From Geminocystis sp. NIES-3708 (lineage in GTDB: Bacteria > Cyanobacteriota > Cyanobacteriia > Cyanobacteriales > Cyanobacteriaceae): 64,000 nucleotides of DNA. This document shows positions 39,842 to 48,862 of the stretch, in pieces (the first letter of the stretch is position 1; the number at the start of each line of letters is the position of its first letter). Position numbers and translations under genes: made by a program. The stretch is from contig NZ_AP014815.1 in assembly GCF_001548095.1 (NCBI RefSeq), positions 2,045,656-2,109,655 of the forward strand. The letters run 5' to 3'. Under the pieces are notes generated by a model that ran no database searches, was not told the DNA's origin, and saw only the letters and a list, made by a program, of their open reading frames with translations.

Positions 39842-40066
39842 TAATAGGCAATGGCTGAATTGGATATAAAGTTATCGTCTAAAATGAAACTAGAAGACTA
39901 CAGGGAGAGGAGCAAATTGACTTAAACATTATTAAAATTTATTCTCGATAATTATTTATCAAATTCAATTCAGTTTTTTTTACTATCTCCTAACCCTTGT
40001 CTCCTGGCTTCACCAAAGATTTTATGTAAAACTGAGGCATATAATCAATTAAATGATCAATCAAGA

Positions 40067-40094
40067 ATAAAGGCAGAAATGTAAATCCTGCCCC
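40067..40094 (-). terminator. Terminator-like hairpin after glnN
   Basis: On the minus strand GGCAGGATTTACATTTCTGCC is followed by TTTATT, 33 bases after the glnN stop. The GC-containing 5-bp stem plus U-rich tail fit an intrinsic terminator. Confidence 0.5.
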
Positions 40095-40126
40095 AATCAA
40101 AAATTAATTTTTCAACTAAAATCAAG

Positions 40127-42301
40127 CTATTTGATGAATAACATCTCCTGATAAGTAGGTAAAGGCCATAATTCATCGGCAATTTCTTCTTCTAAAGCAT
40201 CAGCATATTTGCGCACTTCATCCATTAATGAACGAATAGTTGTGGCAAAATATTTCAGATGAGCTTCTGTGCTCTCAAAGTCATGTTTAGAAACAGCATC
40301 ACTTAATTTTTGAACTTCTGCCATCATAGAATCTGCTAATTCTGAGACTTTTTTAACGGTGGTTTTATCAATTTCAATGCCAATATCTTTAAGACTAGCC
40401 ATGGTATTGGTAAGACTAGATAAATATTTCATCGCTGCGGGGTAAATGGTGGTTTTAGCAATGCTAATGACTAATTTTGCTTCTACCTCAATAGATAATA
40501 AATATTGTTCGGCATAAACTTCAAAACGGCTTTCTAACTCTTTTGGAGAAAGGACACCCATTTTCTGGAATAATTCTTCAATATGTTTTTCTTTTAACAC
40601 AGGTAAAGCATCAGCAGTAGTAGGTAAATTCTTTAAGCCTCTTTCCTCAACTGCCATTTTATGCCATTCAGAAGAGTAACCATTGCCACCAAAAATTACA
40701 TTTCCATGTTCTTCCATAATTTCCTTGAGGATCTTATGAATAGCTGTATTTAATTCTGTACCTTTGTTTAATTCAGCTTCTAATTCTCCAGCGATCCAAT
40801 CCAAAGATTCTGCTAAGATTGTGTTCATAGCTACCAACGGACCTGCTACAGATTGATGTGAACCAACGGCACGAAACTCGAAACGATTGCCCGTAAAAGC
40901 AAAGGGAGATGTACGATTTCTGTCACCCGGATCCATCGGAATTTCTGGTAAAGTATCGACACCTATATTCATGGTTTCAGCCGCTTTTGAGCTTTTTACT
41001 TCTCCTTTGAGAATTTGCTCAAAAACATCTTCTAATTGTGATCCTAAATATACAGATATAATAGCAGGAGGAGCTTCATTTGCCCCAAGACGATGATCAT
41101 TACTTGCTGTAGCTACCACCGCCCGTAATAAAGGTCCATATTTATGAACACCTCGAATCACCGCACCACAGAAAACTAAAAATTGTGCATTAGCATGGGG
41201 AGTGTCACCCGGATCTAATAAATTACCTTGAGTAGCATTGCCGACAGACCAGTTAACGTGTTTACCAGAGCCATTAATTCCAGCGAAGGGTTTTTCATGA
41301 AGTAGGCAAGTAAAACCATGTTTTTTCGCCATTTTACGTAAAATTGTCATGGTTAACTGTTGATGATCTGTTGCCACATTCGCCGCTTCAAAAAAAGGTG
41401 CTAATTCAAATTGTCCGGGGGCAACTTCATTATGACGAGTTTTGGCTGGAATACCTAAACGATACATGGATTCTTCCACATCCTGCATAAATACTTGTAC
41501 TCGTTCAGGAATTGCTCCAAAATAATGATCATCAAATTCTTGTCCTTTAGCAGAAGGTTTACCAAATAATGTTCTTCCTGCTAATAATAAATCTGGGCGA
41601 CTATGGGCAAAATTGGAGTCCACTAAAAAATATTCTTGTTCTGCACCACAACTAGAATTAACGGGAGCTATATCTTTATGACCTAATAATTTTAATACTT
41701 TTTGGGCAGCCTTATTCATGGCAGCATTTGATCGCAACAGAGGGGTTTTTTTATCTAACGCTTCACCTGTCCAAGAAACAAACACGGTAGGAATACATAA
41801 AGTTACGCCATTATCAGTTTCCATGACATAAGCGGGGCTGGTGACATCCCATGCTGTATATCCTCTGGCTTCAAAAGTAGAACGAATACCACCATTAGGG
41901 AAAGATGAGCCATCAGGTTCGCCTTTTACTAATACCTTACCAGCAAATTCAGAAATTACAGAACCATCTCCTTGTACTGAGACAAAACCATCATGTTTTT
42001 CAGCCGTGGAGTTAGTGAGAGGATAAAAAACGTGGGCATAATAAAGAGCTTTTTTGGAAATCGCCCAATCTCTCATGGCAGTAGCAACCACATCGGCGAT
42101 GGACATATCAAGGGGTTCACCTGTTTGAATCGTCTTTTTTAAAGATTTGAATATTGTTTTGGGAAGACATTCTTGCATCTTACTGAGGGTGAAAACATCT
42201 TTTGCCCACATATCTTCTAACCGTTTCGGGGTGTTAAACGGTTTAATTTCTCGATTTGTAATCTGATAAATGGCTTGAACCCGTGAATTATTTCCGCTCA
42301 T
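40127..42301 (-). CDS. glnN: Glutamine synthetase type III
   Basis: About 724 residues, the large GSIII form, found in some cyanobacteria as a second or nitrogen-starvation enzyme. Makes glutamine from glutamate, ammonia and ATP in the cytosol as a double hexamer. Motifs: [14 protein letters not shown] (metal-binding Glu), [30 protein letters not shown] and [23 protein letters not shown] 42301 gives the expected [15 protein letters not shown]; a TTG seven codons upstream is less likely. glnN is usually controlled by NtcA. Only a degenerate CTA-N8-TAC (42366-42379) is visible upstream. Divergent from a K+ channel gene. Confidence 0.95.
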   Translation of the reverse strand: MSGNNSRVQAIYQITNREIKPFNTPKRLEDMWAKDVFTLSKMQECLPKTIFKSLKKTIQTGEPLDMSIADVVATAMRDWAISKKALYYAHVFYPLTNSTAEKHDGFVSVQGDGSVISEFAGKVLVKGEPDGSSFPNGGIRSTFEARGYTAWDVTSPAYVMETDNGVTLCIPTVFVSWTGEALDKKTPLLRSNAAMNKAAQKVLKLLGHKDIAPVNSSCGAEQEYFLVDSNFAHSRPDLLLAGRTLFGKPSAKGQEFDDHYFGAIPERVQVFMQDVEESMYRLGIPAKTRHNEVAPGQFELAPFFEAANVATDHQQLTMTILRKMAKKHGFTCLLHEKPFAGINGSGKHVNWSVGNATQGNLLDPGDTPHANAQFLVFCGAVIRGVHKYGPLLRAVVATASNDHRLGANEAPPAIISVYLGSQLEDVFEQILKGEVKSSKAAETMNIGVDTLPEIPMDPGDRNRTSPFAFTGNRFEFRAVGSHQSVAGPLVAMNTILAESLDWIAGELEAELNKGTELNTAIHKILKEIMEEHGNVIFGGNGYSSEWHKMAVEERGLKNLPTTADALPVLKEKHIEELFQKMGVLSPKELESRFEVYAEQYLLSIEVEAKLVISIAKTTIYPAAMKYLSSLTNTMASLKDIGIEIDKTTVKKVSELADSMMAEVQKLSDAVSKHDFESTEAHLKYFATTIRSLMDEVRKYADALEEEIADELWPLPTYQEMLFIK

Positions 42302-42545
42302 AACTAACTTTATTTTAGACAATGTTTTATCATAACTAAATATGGGTTTAAAAAAAAGTTCATCAGTAACAATTTTTAGATTTGTTTCAGATTAATAAAG
42401 TAATGTCAATTTAGAAAACAAAGGTATAACTTGATGATTTATTATCTAAAATTGATTTTAATATTAATTTTGGTTTTTTTTTAATAGATAATAAAGTGTC
42501 TAATCTCAGGGATATAATCAATAAAATAGATAGCAAAATTAAGCA

Positions 42546-43619
42546 ATGCAAGGTTCTTTTAGAAAAGTTATTATCGGATCAATTTTTTTTGTTACTACTA
42601 TAATTATTGCTATCATTGGTTATGTTTCTTTTGGTTGGTCATGGCTTGAATCGATTTATATGGTTGTGATCACAATTTTTGGAGTTGGTTATGGAGAAGT
42701 ACAACCTTTAGAGACTCCTGCCCAAAGAATTTTTACCATGTTTGTAATTGTTGCTGGTACATCATCGGCAGTTTATGGCGTAGGAGGCTTTATTCAAATG
42801 GTGACGGAAGGAGAAATAAATCGGGCTTTTGAAGCTGATAGACAAAGGAAAACTTTAGCAAATTTAGAAAATCATGTTATTATCTGTGGTTTTGGACATA
42901 TAGGACAAGTTTTAGCAAAACAACTAGAAGAAGCAGACGAATTATTTGTTGTTATTGATAATGATGCAGAAAATTTGAGTACTGCTAAAAATAGATCTTA
43001 TTCAGTGCAAGAGGGAGATGCCACTGACGAAAATGTACTGATTAGTGTCGGCATTGAAAAAGCAAAAGTATTAGCTACTGTTTTACCTAATGATGCTACT
43101 AATGTTTTTATCACTCTTACGGCAAGGGAATTAAACCCTGATTTAGTTATTTTAGCTAGAGGAGAACTTCCTAGCACAGAAAAAAAATTGAGGTTGGCGG
43201 GAGCAAATCATGTGGTTTTACCAGCGAGTGTAAGCGGTTTACGCATGGCAAATTTAATCACTTCCCCTAGTATGGTGGATTTTTTAGCTCAAAAAGAAGA
43301 ACAAAATTATCTCAATGATTTATTAATGCAAATTAATGTTCAAATTGAAGAATTAGTAGTTGGTCATACTTCTCGTTTAGTGGGAAGAACTGTCAGAGAG
43401 CTAGAAATTAGGGGAAAAGGGGCATTTATTGTGGTGGCTTTAAGACGAGGAAATGAACCTTTAATTACTCATCCTAATCCATCTTTATTACTCAATTCTG
43501 GCGATATTTTGATTGTATTAGGGCATCAAGAAGATTTACCACAATTCGCTCGTTTTTATCAACTTAATCGTAATAATCAATCTCAAGGAATTAAAAGTTC
43601 ATACAACGACAGGGTTTGA
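42546..43619 (+). CDS. Two-helix potassium channel with RCK (TrkA-N/TrkA-C) domains
   Basis: 357 residues, MthK-like architecture. Membrane helices near 9-28 and 60-82 flank a pore loop whose filter reads FGVGYGEVQP (45-54) in place of the canonical TVGYGD. The first regulatory RCK domain starts NHVIICGFGHIGQVLA (G-x-G-x-x-G nucleotide site) with VVIDND as ligand-binding acidic strand. A TrkA-C domain occupies about 255-345 (VGRTVRELEIRGKGAFIVVA). Probably a ligand-gated K+ channel of the inner membrane. Start ATG 42546. Divergent from glnN, separated from amt by 212 bases. Confidence 0.88.
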   Translation: MQGSFRKVIIGSIFFVTTIIIAIIGYVSFGWSWLESIYMVVITIFGVGYGEVQPLETPAQRIFTMFVIVAGTSSAVYGVGGFIQMVTEGEINRAFEADRQRKTLANLENHVIICGFGHIGQVLAKQLEEADELFVVIDNDAENLSTAKNRSYSVQEGDATDENVLISVGIEKAKVLATVLPNDATNVFITLTARELNPDLVILARGELPSTEKKLRLAGANHVVLPASVSGLRMANLITSPSMVDFLAQKEEQNYLNDLLMQINVQIEELVVGHTSRLVGRTVRELEIRGKGAFIVVALRRGNEPLITHPNPSLLLNSGDILIVLGHQEDLPQFARFYQLNRNNQSQGIKSSYNDRV

Positions 43620-43831
43620 TTTCAACCTCTATATAAATAAAGTATTTCCATCTTTAATTATGTTACTAAGATATATCTTTACTCACAAGATTTATAAGTA
43701 TTTATCCCAGTCTCCTAGTCTTAGGAAATCACCTTTTCAGCAAAAGCTATTCATAAACGGTGTCTCAGTTATCATTTAATTGATCAAAAAAATGTCATAA
43801 CTCATATTGTTAACTAGACTTACCTACTTAG

Positions 43832-45547
43832 ATGATTGATCAACTTTGGTTATTAATTTGTTCTGGATTAGTGTTATTAATGCAAGGCGGTTTTATGTGT
43901 CTTGAGTCGGGATTAACTCGCTCAAAAAATAGTATTAATGTAGCTGTAAAAAACTTTGCCGATTTTGCGGTATCTGTCTTGTTATTTTGGGCTTTTGGCT
44001 ATGCCTTAATGTTTGGAGTTTCTCAAACAGGGTGGTTTGGCACAACTAATTTTTTCTTTTCTTCCTCCACACAACCTTCAATAGCCGTCTTTTTTATCTT
44101 TCAAGCTATGTTTTGTGGTACTTCTACTACTATCATCTCAGGAGCAGTAGCCGAAAGATTACAATTTATTGCTTATTTAATTGTTGCTATTCTTGTTTCA
44201 GCTTTTATTTATCCTTTATTTGGTAATTGGGCATGGAATGATCATGGTTGGCTGAAGGAAATAGGTTTTATTGATTTTGCTGGAAGTACTGTTGTTCATA
44301 GTATTGGAGCATGGGTAAGTTTAGGCACATTGATGGTTATTGGCGCTCGTAATGGACGATTTTCGGCAGGAAAAATCAATAAAATTCAAGGCTCAAATTT
44401 ACCTTTTGCGGTGTTAGGTGCTTTACTTTTATGGGTAGGGTGGATTGGTTTTAATGGTGGTAGTACTTTTGCTTTAAACGAAAAAGTTCCTGATATTATT
44501 CTTCATACCATTCTTTCAGGAGTGGGAGGTATGATTTGCGGTATGATTCTGTCTTATGTTCAAAATCAACGTATTGAAGTAGAAGAATTAATTAATGGTA
44601 GTTTAGCTGGATTAGTAGGGATTACAGCGAGTTGTCATCTAGTCTCAAGCCCTGTAGCTTTAATGATAGGTGTTAGCAGTGCTGGTGTCACGAATTTAGT
44701 TTCTGGGAATCTTAAACGCTGGGGTATTGATGATGCGGTGGATGCTGTGCCTGTTCATGGTGGGGCAGGTATTTGGGGTACAATTTGTGTGGGTTTATTT
44801 GGCAATTTAGAGTTACTTAATCATAGTCGTGGCACTCAAATTTTAATACAGTTAACAGGGATAAGTGTTGCTTTACTTTGGGCTTTTGGATTAACTTTTA
44901 TCTTATTGAGTCTCATTAATCGTTATTACTCTTTACGGGTATCGGCGGAAGATGAGGAAGTCGGTTTAAATATTTCTGAGCATGGAGCAAGTACTGATAC
45001 TTATGAACTATTTAGTGTCATGGACACACAAGCAAGAAATCAAGATTTAACATTACGTGTACCTGTACAACCTTTCACGGAAATTGGACATATAGCTCAT
45101 CGTTACAATCAGGTTATGGATGCTTTAGAAGTAAATCATCGTCAAAATGTGGAATCTTTAGAAGAACTTTACACTATAACTGCCACTGCTGTGTCTGCTA
45201 TTGAAAATAATTACTTTCAGCCTTCAGATTTTGATGATTTTTGCGATCGCCCTGATGATTTAGGTATCTTAGCACGAGCATTACAACAAATGTTAGAAAA
45301 ATTAAATAAACAACAAAAAGATTTAATCTGTGCGCAACAACAACTGACTTTAGCAGAAAAAGATAAAGAAAAATTAATTCAAGATATTATTATGAAAATT
45401 TTAGAAACTCGTTTTCCTGAAAATAACGAGAATATTATTAATCTAATTAATAGTCTTTCCTTGGCTGAAAAAATTAATCTTATTTCTGAAACTTTAAAAG
45501 TAAAAAAAATAGACGAATTATCTTTGTTAATTAATAATTTACAATGA
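43832..45547 (+). CDS. amt: Ammonium transporter with HAMP-like cytoplasmic extension
   Basis: 571 residues. Residues 1-365 form the Amt/Rh channel of 11 membrane helices: LLMQGGFMCLESGLTRSKN, IFQAMFCGTSTTIISGAVAER, STVVHSIGAW (first pore His), LGALLLWVGWIGFNGGSTFA and PVHGGAGIWGTI (second pore His). Residues 365-571 extend into the cytoplasm. NQDLTLRVPVQPFTEIGHIA, then HRYNQVMDALE, resembles a HAMP/parallel helical linker. A second similar unit (DRPDDLGILARALQQML) is followed by coiled coil. No kinase, cyclase or GGDEF output follows. A transporter-sensor (transceptor) role is inference. It ends 8 bases before the convergent acyltransferase gene. Confidence 0.85.
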   Translation: MIDQLWLLICSGLVLLMQGGFMCLESGLTRSKNSINVAVKNFADFAVSVLLFWAFGYALMFGVSQTGWFGTTNFFFSSSTQPSIAVFFIFQAMFCGTSTTIISGAVAERLQFIAYLIVAILVSAFIYPLFGNWAWNDHGWLKEIGFIDFAGSTVVHSIGAWVSLGTLMVIGARNGRFSAGKINKIQGSNLPFAVLGALLLWVGWIGFNGGSTFALNEKVPDIILHTILSGVGGMICGMILSYVQNQRIEVEELINGSLAGLVGITASCHLVSSPVALMIGVSSAGVTNLVSGNLKRWGIDDAVDAVPVHGGAGIWGTICVGLFGNLELLNHSRGTQILIQLTGISVALLWAFGLTFILLSLINRYYSLRVSAEDEEVGLNISEHGASTDTYELFSVMDTQARNQDLTLRVPVQPFTEIGHIAHRYNQVMDALEVNHRQNVESLEELYTITATAVSAIENNYFQPSDFDDFCDRPDDLGILARALQQMLEKLNKQQKDLICAQQQLTLAEKDKEKLIQDIIMKILETRFPENNENIINLINSLSLAEKINLISETLKVKKIDELSLLINNLQ

Positions 45548-45555
45548 CAATAAAA

Positions 45556-46377
45556 TTATACTTTATTATATAAAGTATTTAATTCTTTTTGCATACTATT
45601 GACTACTAAATCATAACATTCTTGCACATAAAAGCGATCATTTCGAGCTTCTTCTCCATAACGTTCAAAATAAATAGGAGAACAAACTTTAGTGGTCATA
45701 GAAACAGGTAATGGTATATTAGGTAAGGGACCAAAAGCTAAACCCCAAGGTAAACCTAAATAAATAGGAAAAGTTTGAGGATCAAGATCGAAAATCCAAG
45801 GAAATAAACCTCTTTTATTAAGTTCTTTTGCTTGTTCATATAAGTCTGCTAAAACAAAAATACTTTCATGAGCACCTTTAGAAACTAACGGTACAATGGG
45901 TAAAGAATAACGTAAAGCTAGTTTAATAAATCCTTTTCTACCAACGAATTTTATTTTATTTCTTTCTGAATAAGGACGAAATACATCTTCTGCACCTCCG
46001 GGATAGACTAACACACTAGCATTATTTTCAATAGCACTGATTGCCATTTTCGGATTAGCACGAATAGCTCCAGTTTTAGCGGCAAGACGAGTTAAACCTT
46101 GATAAGCTGTCCATGCAATAGGGTGCATTAAACCGTAGGCTAAACGATCAGTACCAAAACGCCTAAACCAATCATACATCATCATGACCATATCAGGGGC
46201 GGCAATACCACCATTATGAGAGCCCACTAATAAAACTTGTCCTTCGGGAATATTTTCCCAACCACTGGTTTCTACTCGAAAATAATATTTATAAAGAAAT
46301 TCCCATAAAGGCATTAATTGTTCTATAGTTTTAGGATCTCTTTGTGTTAATGACCAACCAAAATTTTTTTTATCCAT
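45556..46377 (-). CDS. Lysophospholipid/glycerol acyltransferase-family protein
   Basis: 273 residues. VLLVGSHNGGIAAPDMVMMM (near 49-68) stands at the acyltransferase active-site His. NASVLVYPGGAEDVFRPYSE (near 113-132) is the second block, in the P-G-G-x-E-D form seen in DGAT2-like and plant phytyl-ester-type acyltransferases rather than the F-P-E-G-T of PlsC. FVGRKGFIKLALRYSLPIVP follows. It probably esterifies a glycerolipid or prenyl-quinone at the membrane; the acceptor is not determined. No strong membrane helix. Upstream neighbour is the MEKHLA protein gene, 100 bases away. Confidence 0.72.
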   Translation of the reverse strand: MDKKNFGWSLTQRDPKTIEQLMPLWEFLYKYYFRVETSGWENIPEGQVLLVGSHNGGIAAPDMVMMMYDWFRRFGTDRLAYGLMHPIAWTAYQGLTRLAAKTGAIRANPKMAISAIENNASVLVYPGGAEDVFRPYSERNKIKFVGRKGFIKLALRYSLPIVPLVSKGAHESIFVLADLYEQAKELNKRGLFPWIFDLDPQTFPIYLGLPWGLAFGPLPNIPLPVSMTTKVCSPIYFERYGEEARNDRFYVQECYDLVVNSMQKELNTLYNKV

Positions 46378-46477
46378 TTATTTGATAATAATTAAAAATA
46401 AATAATCTGTAGAGATGAATAATACTCACTCAATTAATCAGAAAAAAAGAAGGAATAAAACCTTAAAAATATATTAC

Positions 46478-46948
46478 TTATATTAACTGTTCCCATTGAG
46501 AAAATGTCGCTGCTTGTCCACAAAATTTGCCTTCATTATCGGTTAAATTCCAAAGAATTATATCTTTTATATAATACCTTTTGCCCGTACTAGAAATTCT
46601 AACACCACCATAGTTACTGATATACCCTTTTAAGTTCGCTTCTTTTAATAATCCATCTCTTTCTTCTCTTGATATGGGTTGAGTAGTATTTTTTGAGGGA
46701 GTTTTTATTAATTCTTCCCAACTCATTTCCCATAAATTTAAAGCTTTTTGATTACCATAATTATAAATAGGATCTGAATTATTATTATGAGATAAAACTA
46801 CGAAATCGGCATAAAATAAATTTTTAGCTTCAGTCAGCTTCTCATGGTTATTTCTCTCTATTAAAGGCTTTCTTAGTAACTTTTCATAACTATTTAAAAT
46901 AATTTGTGTCCAATTAATAATTTCTTTGTTTTCCCAGATTTCTTTCAT
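46478..46948 (-). CDS. MEKHLA-domain protein
   Basis: 156 residues covering one MEKHLA (PAS-related) domain: FVVLSHNNNSDPIYNYGNQK, then ALNLWEMSWEELIKTPSKNT, SREERDGLLKEANLKGYISN and YIKDIILWNLTDNEGKFCGQ. These are the standard blocks of the family found alone in cyanobacteria and at the C-terminus of plant HD-ZIP III regulators. It may sense a small molecule or light/redox state as PAS domains do, but no cofactor residue is evident. Stands alone between the acyltransferase and gcvT genes. Confidence 0.88.
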   Translation of the reverse strand: MKEIWENKEIINWTQIILNSYEKLLRKPLIERNNHEKLTEAKNLFYADFVVLSHNNNSDPIYNYGNQKALNLWEMSWEELIKTPSKNTTQPISREERDGLLKEANLKGYISNYGGVRISSTGKRYYIKDIILWNLTDNEGKFCGQAATFSQWEQLI

Positions 46949-46997
46949 AACTATTTACTTATTAAAAATTAAAAATTGAGGTATGATCAATAAATAA

Positions 46998-48101
46998 TTA
47001 AAAACGACTATAAAATGGCTTTTTAACTACTGTAGCTGGATATAAATTACCCCTAATTTCCACTGTTAATTTTTGTCCTATTTTACTATAATTATACGGT
47101 ACATAACCAAGAGCGATCGCCTTATTTAAGGTAGGAGATAATGTCCCACTGGTAATTTTTCCCACCATTTGATTATTAATGATAATAGGATAATCATGAC
47201 GAGCGATATATTTACCTTCCATTTCAATGGCAACTAAACGCTTTTTGACTTTTTCTTGTTTTTGTAGGGCTAAAATTTCTTTGCCGATAAATTCATGATT
47301 CATATTTACTATCCATCCTAAACCAGCTTCTAAGGGTGTTATTTCTTCATTCATCTCTTGTCCATACAATCCCATACAGGCTTCTAAACGAAGGGTATCA
47401 CGACAGCCTAAACCGCAAGGAATAACGTTATTGTTAAGAAAATATTGCCATAATCTTTGAGCAATAGAAGGAGAAGTCATAATTTCAAAACCGTCTTCTC
47501 CAGTGTAACCAGTACGAGCAATAAAAATTTTTTCTTGGTCAATTTCTGTGGTGAGATGTCCAAAACTAGGGATGCTTTCTAAGTCTTCGGTGAGAAGAGG
47601 ATTAAGATATTCAAGAGCTTTTTTTCCTTGAAGGGCAATTAAGGCTAAGTCTTTTGAATTATCTTTTAATTCGATGTCTTGATTATACAAATTTTCTGTT
47701 AACCAATTCCAATCTTTAGCCGTAGTTGAAGCATTAACGATTAATATTCCTGATTCGATTTTATCTTCATTTTGTCCTTGATAATAAAAAATAATATCAT
47801 CAATAATGCCGCCTTTATGGTTTAATAAGACTGAATACTGGGCTTTTCCTTTCTCTAAAATTCTTAAGTCAGAAGGCACAAGATAATTTAAACTGGATCG
47901 TAAATTCTTTCCTTGTAAAGAAAACTTACCCATATGAGAAATATCAAACATCCCAACGGATTCTCTTACTGCTTGATGTTCTTTTTTTAAACCACTATAT
48001 TGTAAAGGCATTTCCCACCCTGCAAAATCTGTAAATTTAGCCTTAGATTGGCAGGATAAAGAATAAAGAGGTGTGTGTAGTAAGTTTGATGATTCAGTCA
48101 T
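46998..48101 (-). CDS. gcvT: Aminomethyltransferase (glycine cleavage T protein)
   Basis: About 367 residues from ATG 48101; an in-frame ATG ten codons earlier only adds MINFIIPSIN. Tetrahydrofolate-dependent T protein of the glycine cleavage system, used in cyanobacterial photorespiration. Motifs: FTDFAGWEMPLQYSGLKKEH, FDISHMGKFSL, RTGYTGEDGFEI, GLGCRDTLRLEACMGLYGQE and GYVPYNYSKIGQ. gcvH and gcvP are not adjacent. No glycine riboswitch fits in the 50-base gap to the small upstream gene, with which it is probably co-transcribed. Confidence 0.95.
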   Translation of the reverse strand: MTESSNLLHTPLYSLSCQSKAKFTDFAGWEMPLQYSGLKKEHQAVRESVGMFDISHMGKFSLQGKNLRSSLNYLVPSDLRILEKGKAQYSVLLNHKGGIIDDIIFYYQGQNEDKIESGILIVNASTTAKDWNWLTENLYNQDIELKDNSKDLALIALQGKKALEYLNPLLTEDLESIPSFGHLTTEIDQEKIFIARTGYTGEDGFEIMTSPSIAQRLWQYFLNNNVIPCGLGCRDTLRLEACMGLYGQEMNEEITPLEAGLGWIVNMNHEFIGKEILALQKQEKVKKRLVAIEMEGKYIARHDYPIIINNQMVGKITSGTLSPTLNKAIALGYVPYNYSKIGQKLTVEIRGNLYPATVVKKPFYSRF

Positions 48102-48153
48102 GTTGATTGATGGGATAATGAAGTTAATCATTGACCATTATCCCATGAAGTCA

Positions 48154-48345
48154 CTATTCCTCCAGTAAAATTTCCCCTTCTGTTACCAGTTGTTGTAATT
48201 CTCGCCAAAGTTGTGCTTCTTCAGGGGTAACGATTTTATCTTCATAAATAGCTTGTTTAATCATTTTACTTTCCGCACGAGATAATCTGCCATCAGCTAA
48301 GGCATTTTCAATCATTTTTTTGATTTTATTAATATCTTCAGACAT
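48154..48345 (-). CDS. Small charged helical protein, unknown
   Basis: 63 residues, all helical and charged: INKIKKMIENALADGRLSRA, ESKMIKQAIYEDKIVTPEEA, then QLWRELQQLVTEGEI. The paired helices with an ADGRLS turn recall TerB-like or EF-hand-like helical pairs (D-x-x-L-S), but no ion-binding loop is complete. It precedes gcvT by about 50 bases on the same strand. Unknown function; composition, start codon and position support a real gene. Confidence 0.65.
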   Translation of the reverse strand: MSEDINKIKKMIENALADGRLSRAESKMIKQAIYEDKIVTPEEAQLWRELQQLVTEGEILLEE

Positions 48346-48419
48346 AATTGATTAATTTTATTGCATAGTTTTATTGCATCAACATTCTATCTAAATTAAT
48401 CAAAAATTTACATTAATTT

Positions 48420-48716
48420 TTATTCTTCATTGAGAGGTTTACGACGACGAAAAATTCCTGACATAACAATACCACTGATAACCATAGCAATTAATCCCAA
48501 ACCATTGAGAAGTACATAAAAAACTCGTAAATCTTTCCCTAAAAATTCTCCTTGATGAATAAACAAAATCATTTCTCCAAATTCATCAGAAGCACCAAAC
48601 CAACTTCTAGCCACTCGATAAAAAACTCCTGTAAATGCCGTTAGAAATATTGGTAAAAACACTATCGGTGCAAATTTACGGTGTAATTTTCTTAAAGCTT
48701 TAATATCCATAATCAA
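48420..48716 (-). CDS. Small PepSY-associated membrane protein
   Basis: 98 residues with three hydrophobic segments: FAPIVFLPIFLTAFTGVFYRV, LRVFYVLLNGLGLIAMVISG and IVMSGIFRR at the end. LRKLHRKFAPIVFLPI and FIHQGEFLGKDLR are typical of the PepSY-associated TM helix proteins (iron-regulated or diheme-like in other bacteria). The His pair His13 and His50 could bind heme (inference). It follows the two-component genes on the same strand by 146 bases, so regulation by that pair is possible. An ATG two codons further in is equally good. Confidence 0.7.
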   Translation of the reverse strand: MIMDIKALRKLHRKFAPIVFLPIFLTAFTGVFYRVARSWFGASDEFGEMILFIHQGEFLGKDLRVFYVLLNGLGLIAMVISGIVMSGIFRRRKPLNEE

Positions 48717-48862
48717 CTTAAAATTAGTTTTATTTTACTTAATAGTTTTGAGTATAAAGAACAAAAGTAAAGATTCAGGGAAGATGAAAATAAGTAAAAA
48801 TATATCTAAATTTTTAAATACACGAAAGAGGGAAGACTCAGAAGAAAAATAGAGAAAAAAAA

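Noticed and set aside
40887-41096. Open frame antisense to glnN (likewise 41841-42026)
   Set aside because: Explained by the codon bias of glnN on the opposite strand.
42360-42382. NtcA-like box (CTA-N8-TAC on the minus strand) upstream of glnN
   Set aside because: One half-site is wrong and no -10 element sits at the expected 20-24 bases, so it is mentioned only in the glnN entry.
42302-42545. Possible glutamine riboswitch (glnA RNA) before glnN
   Set aside because: The conserved three-way junction sequences of that RNA were not found.
48102-48153. Glycine riboswitch before gcvT
   Set aside because: The gap is too short and has no matching conserved core.
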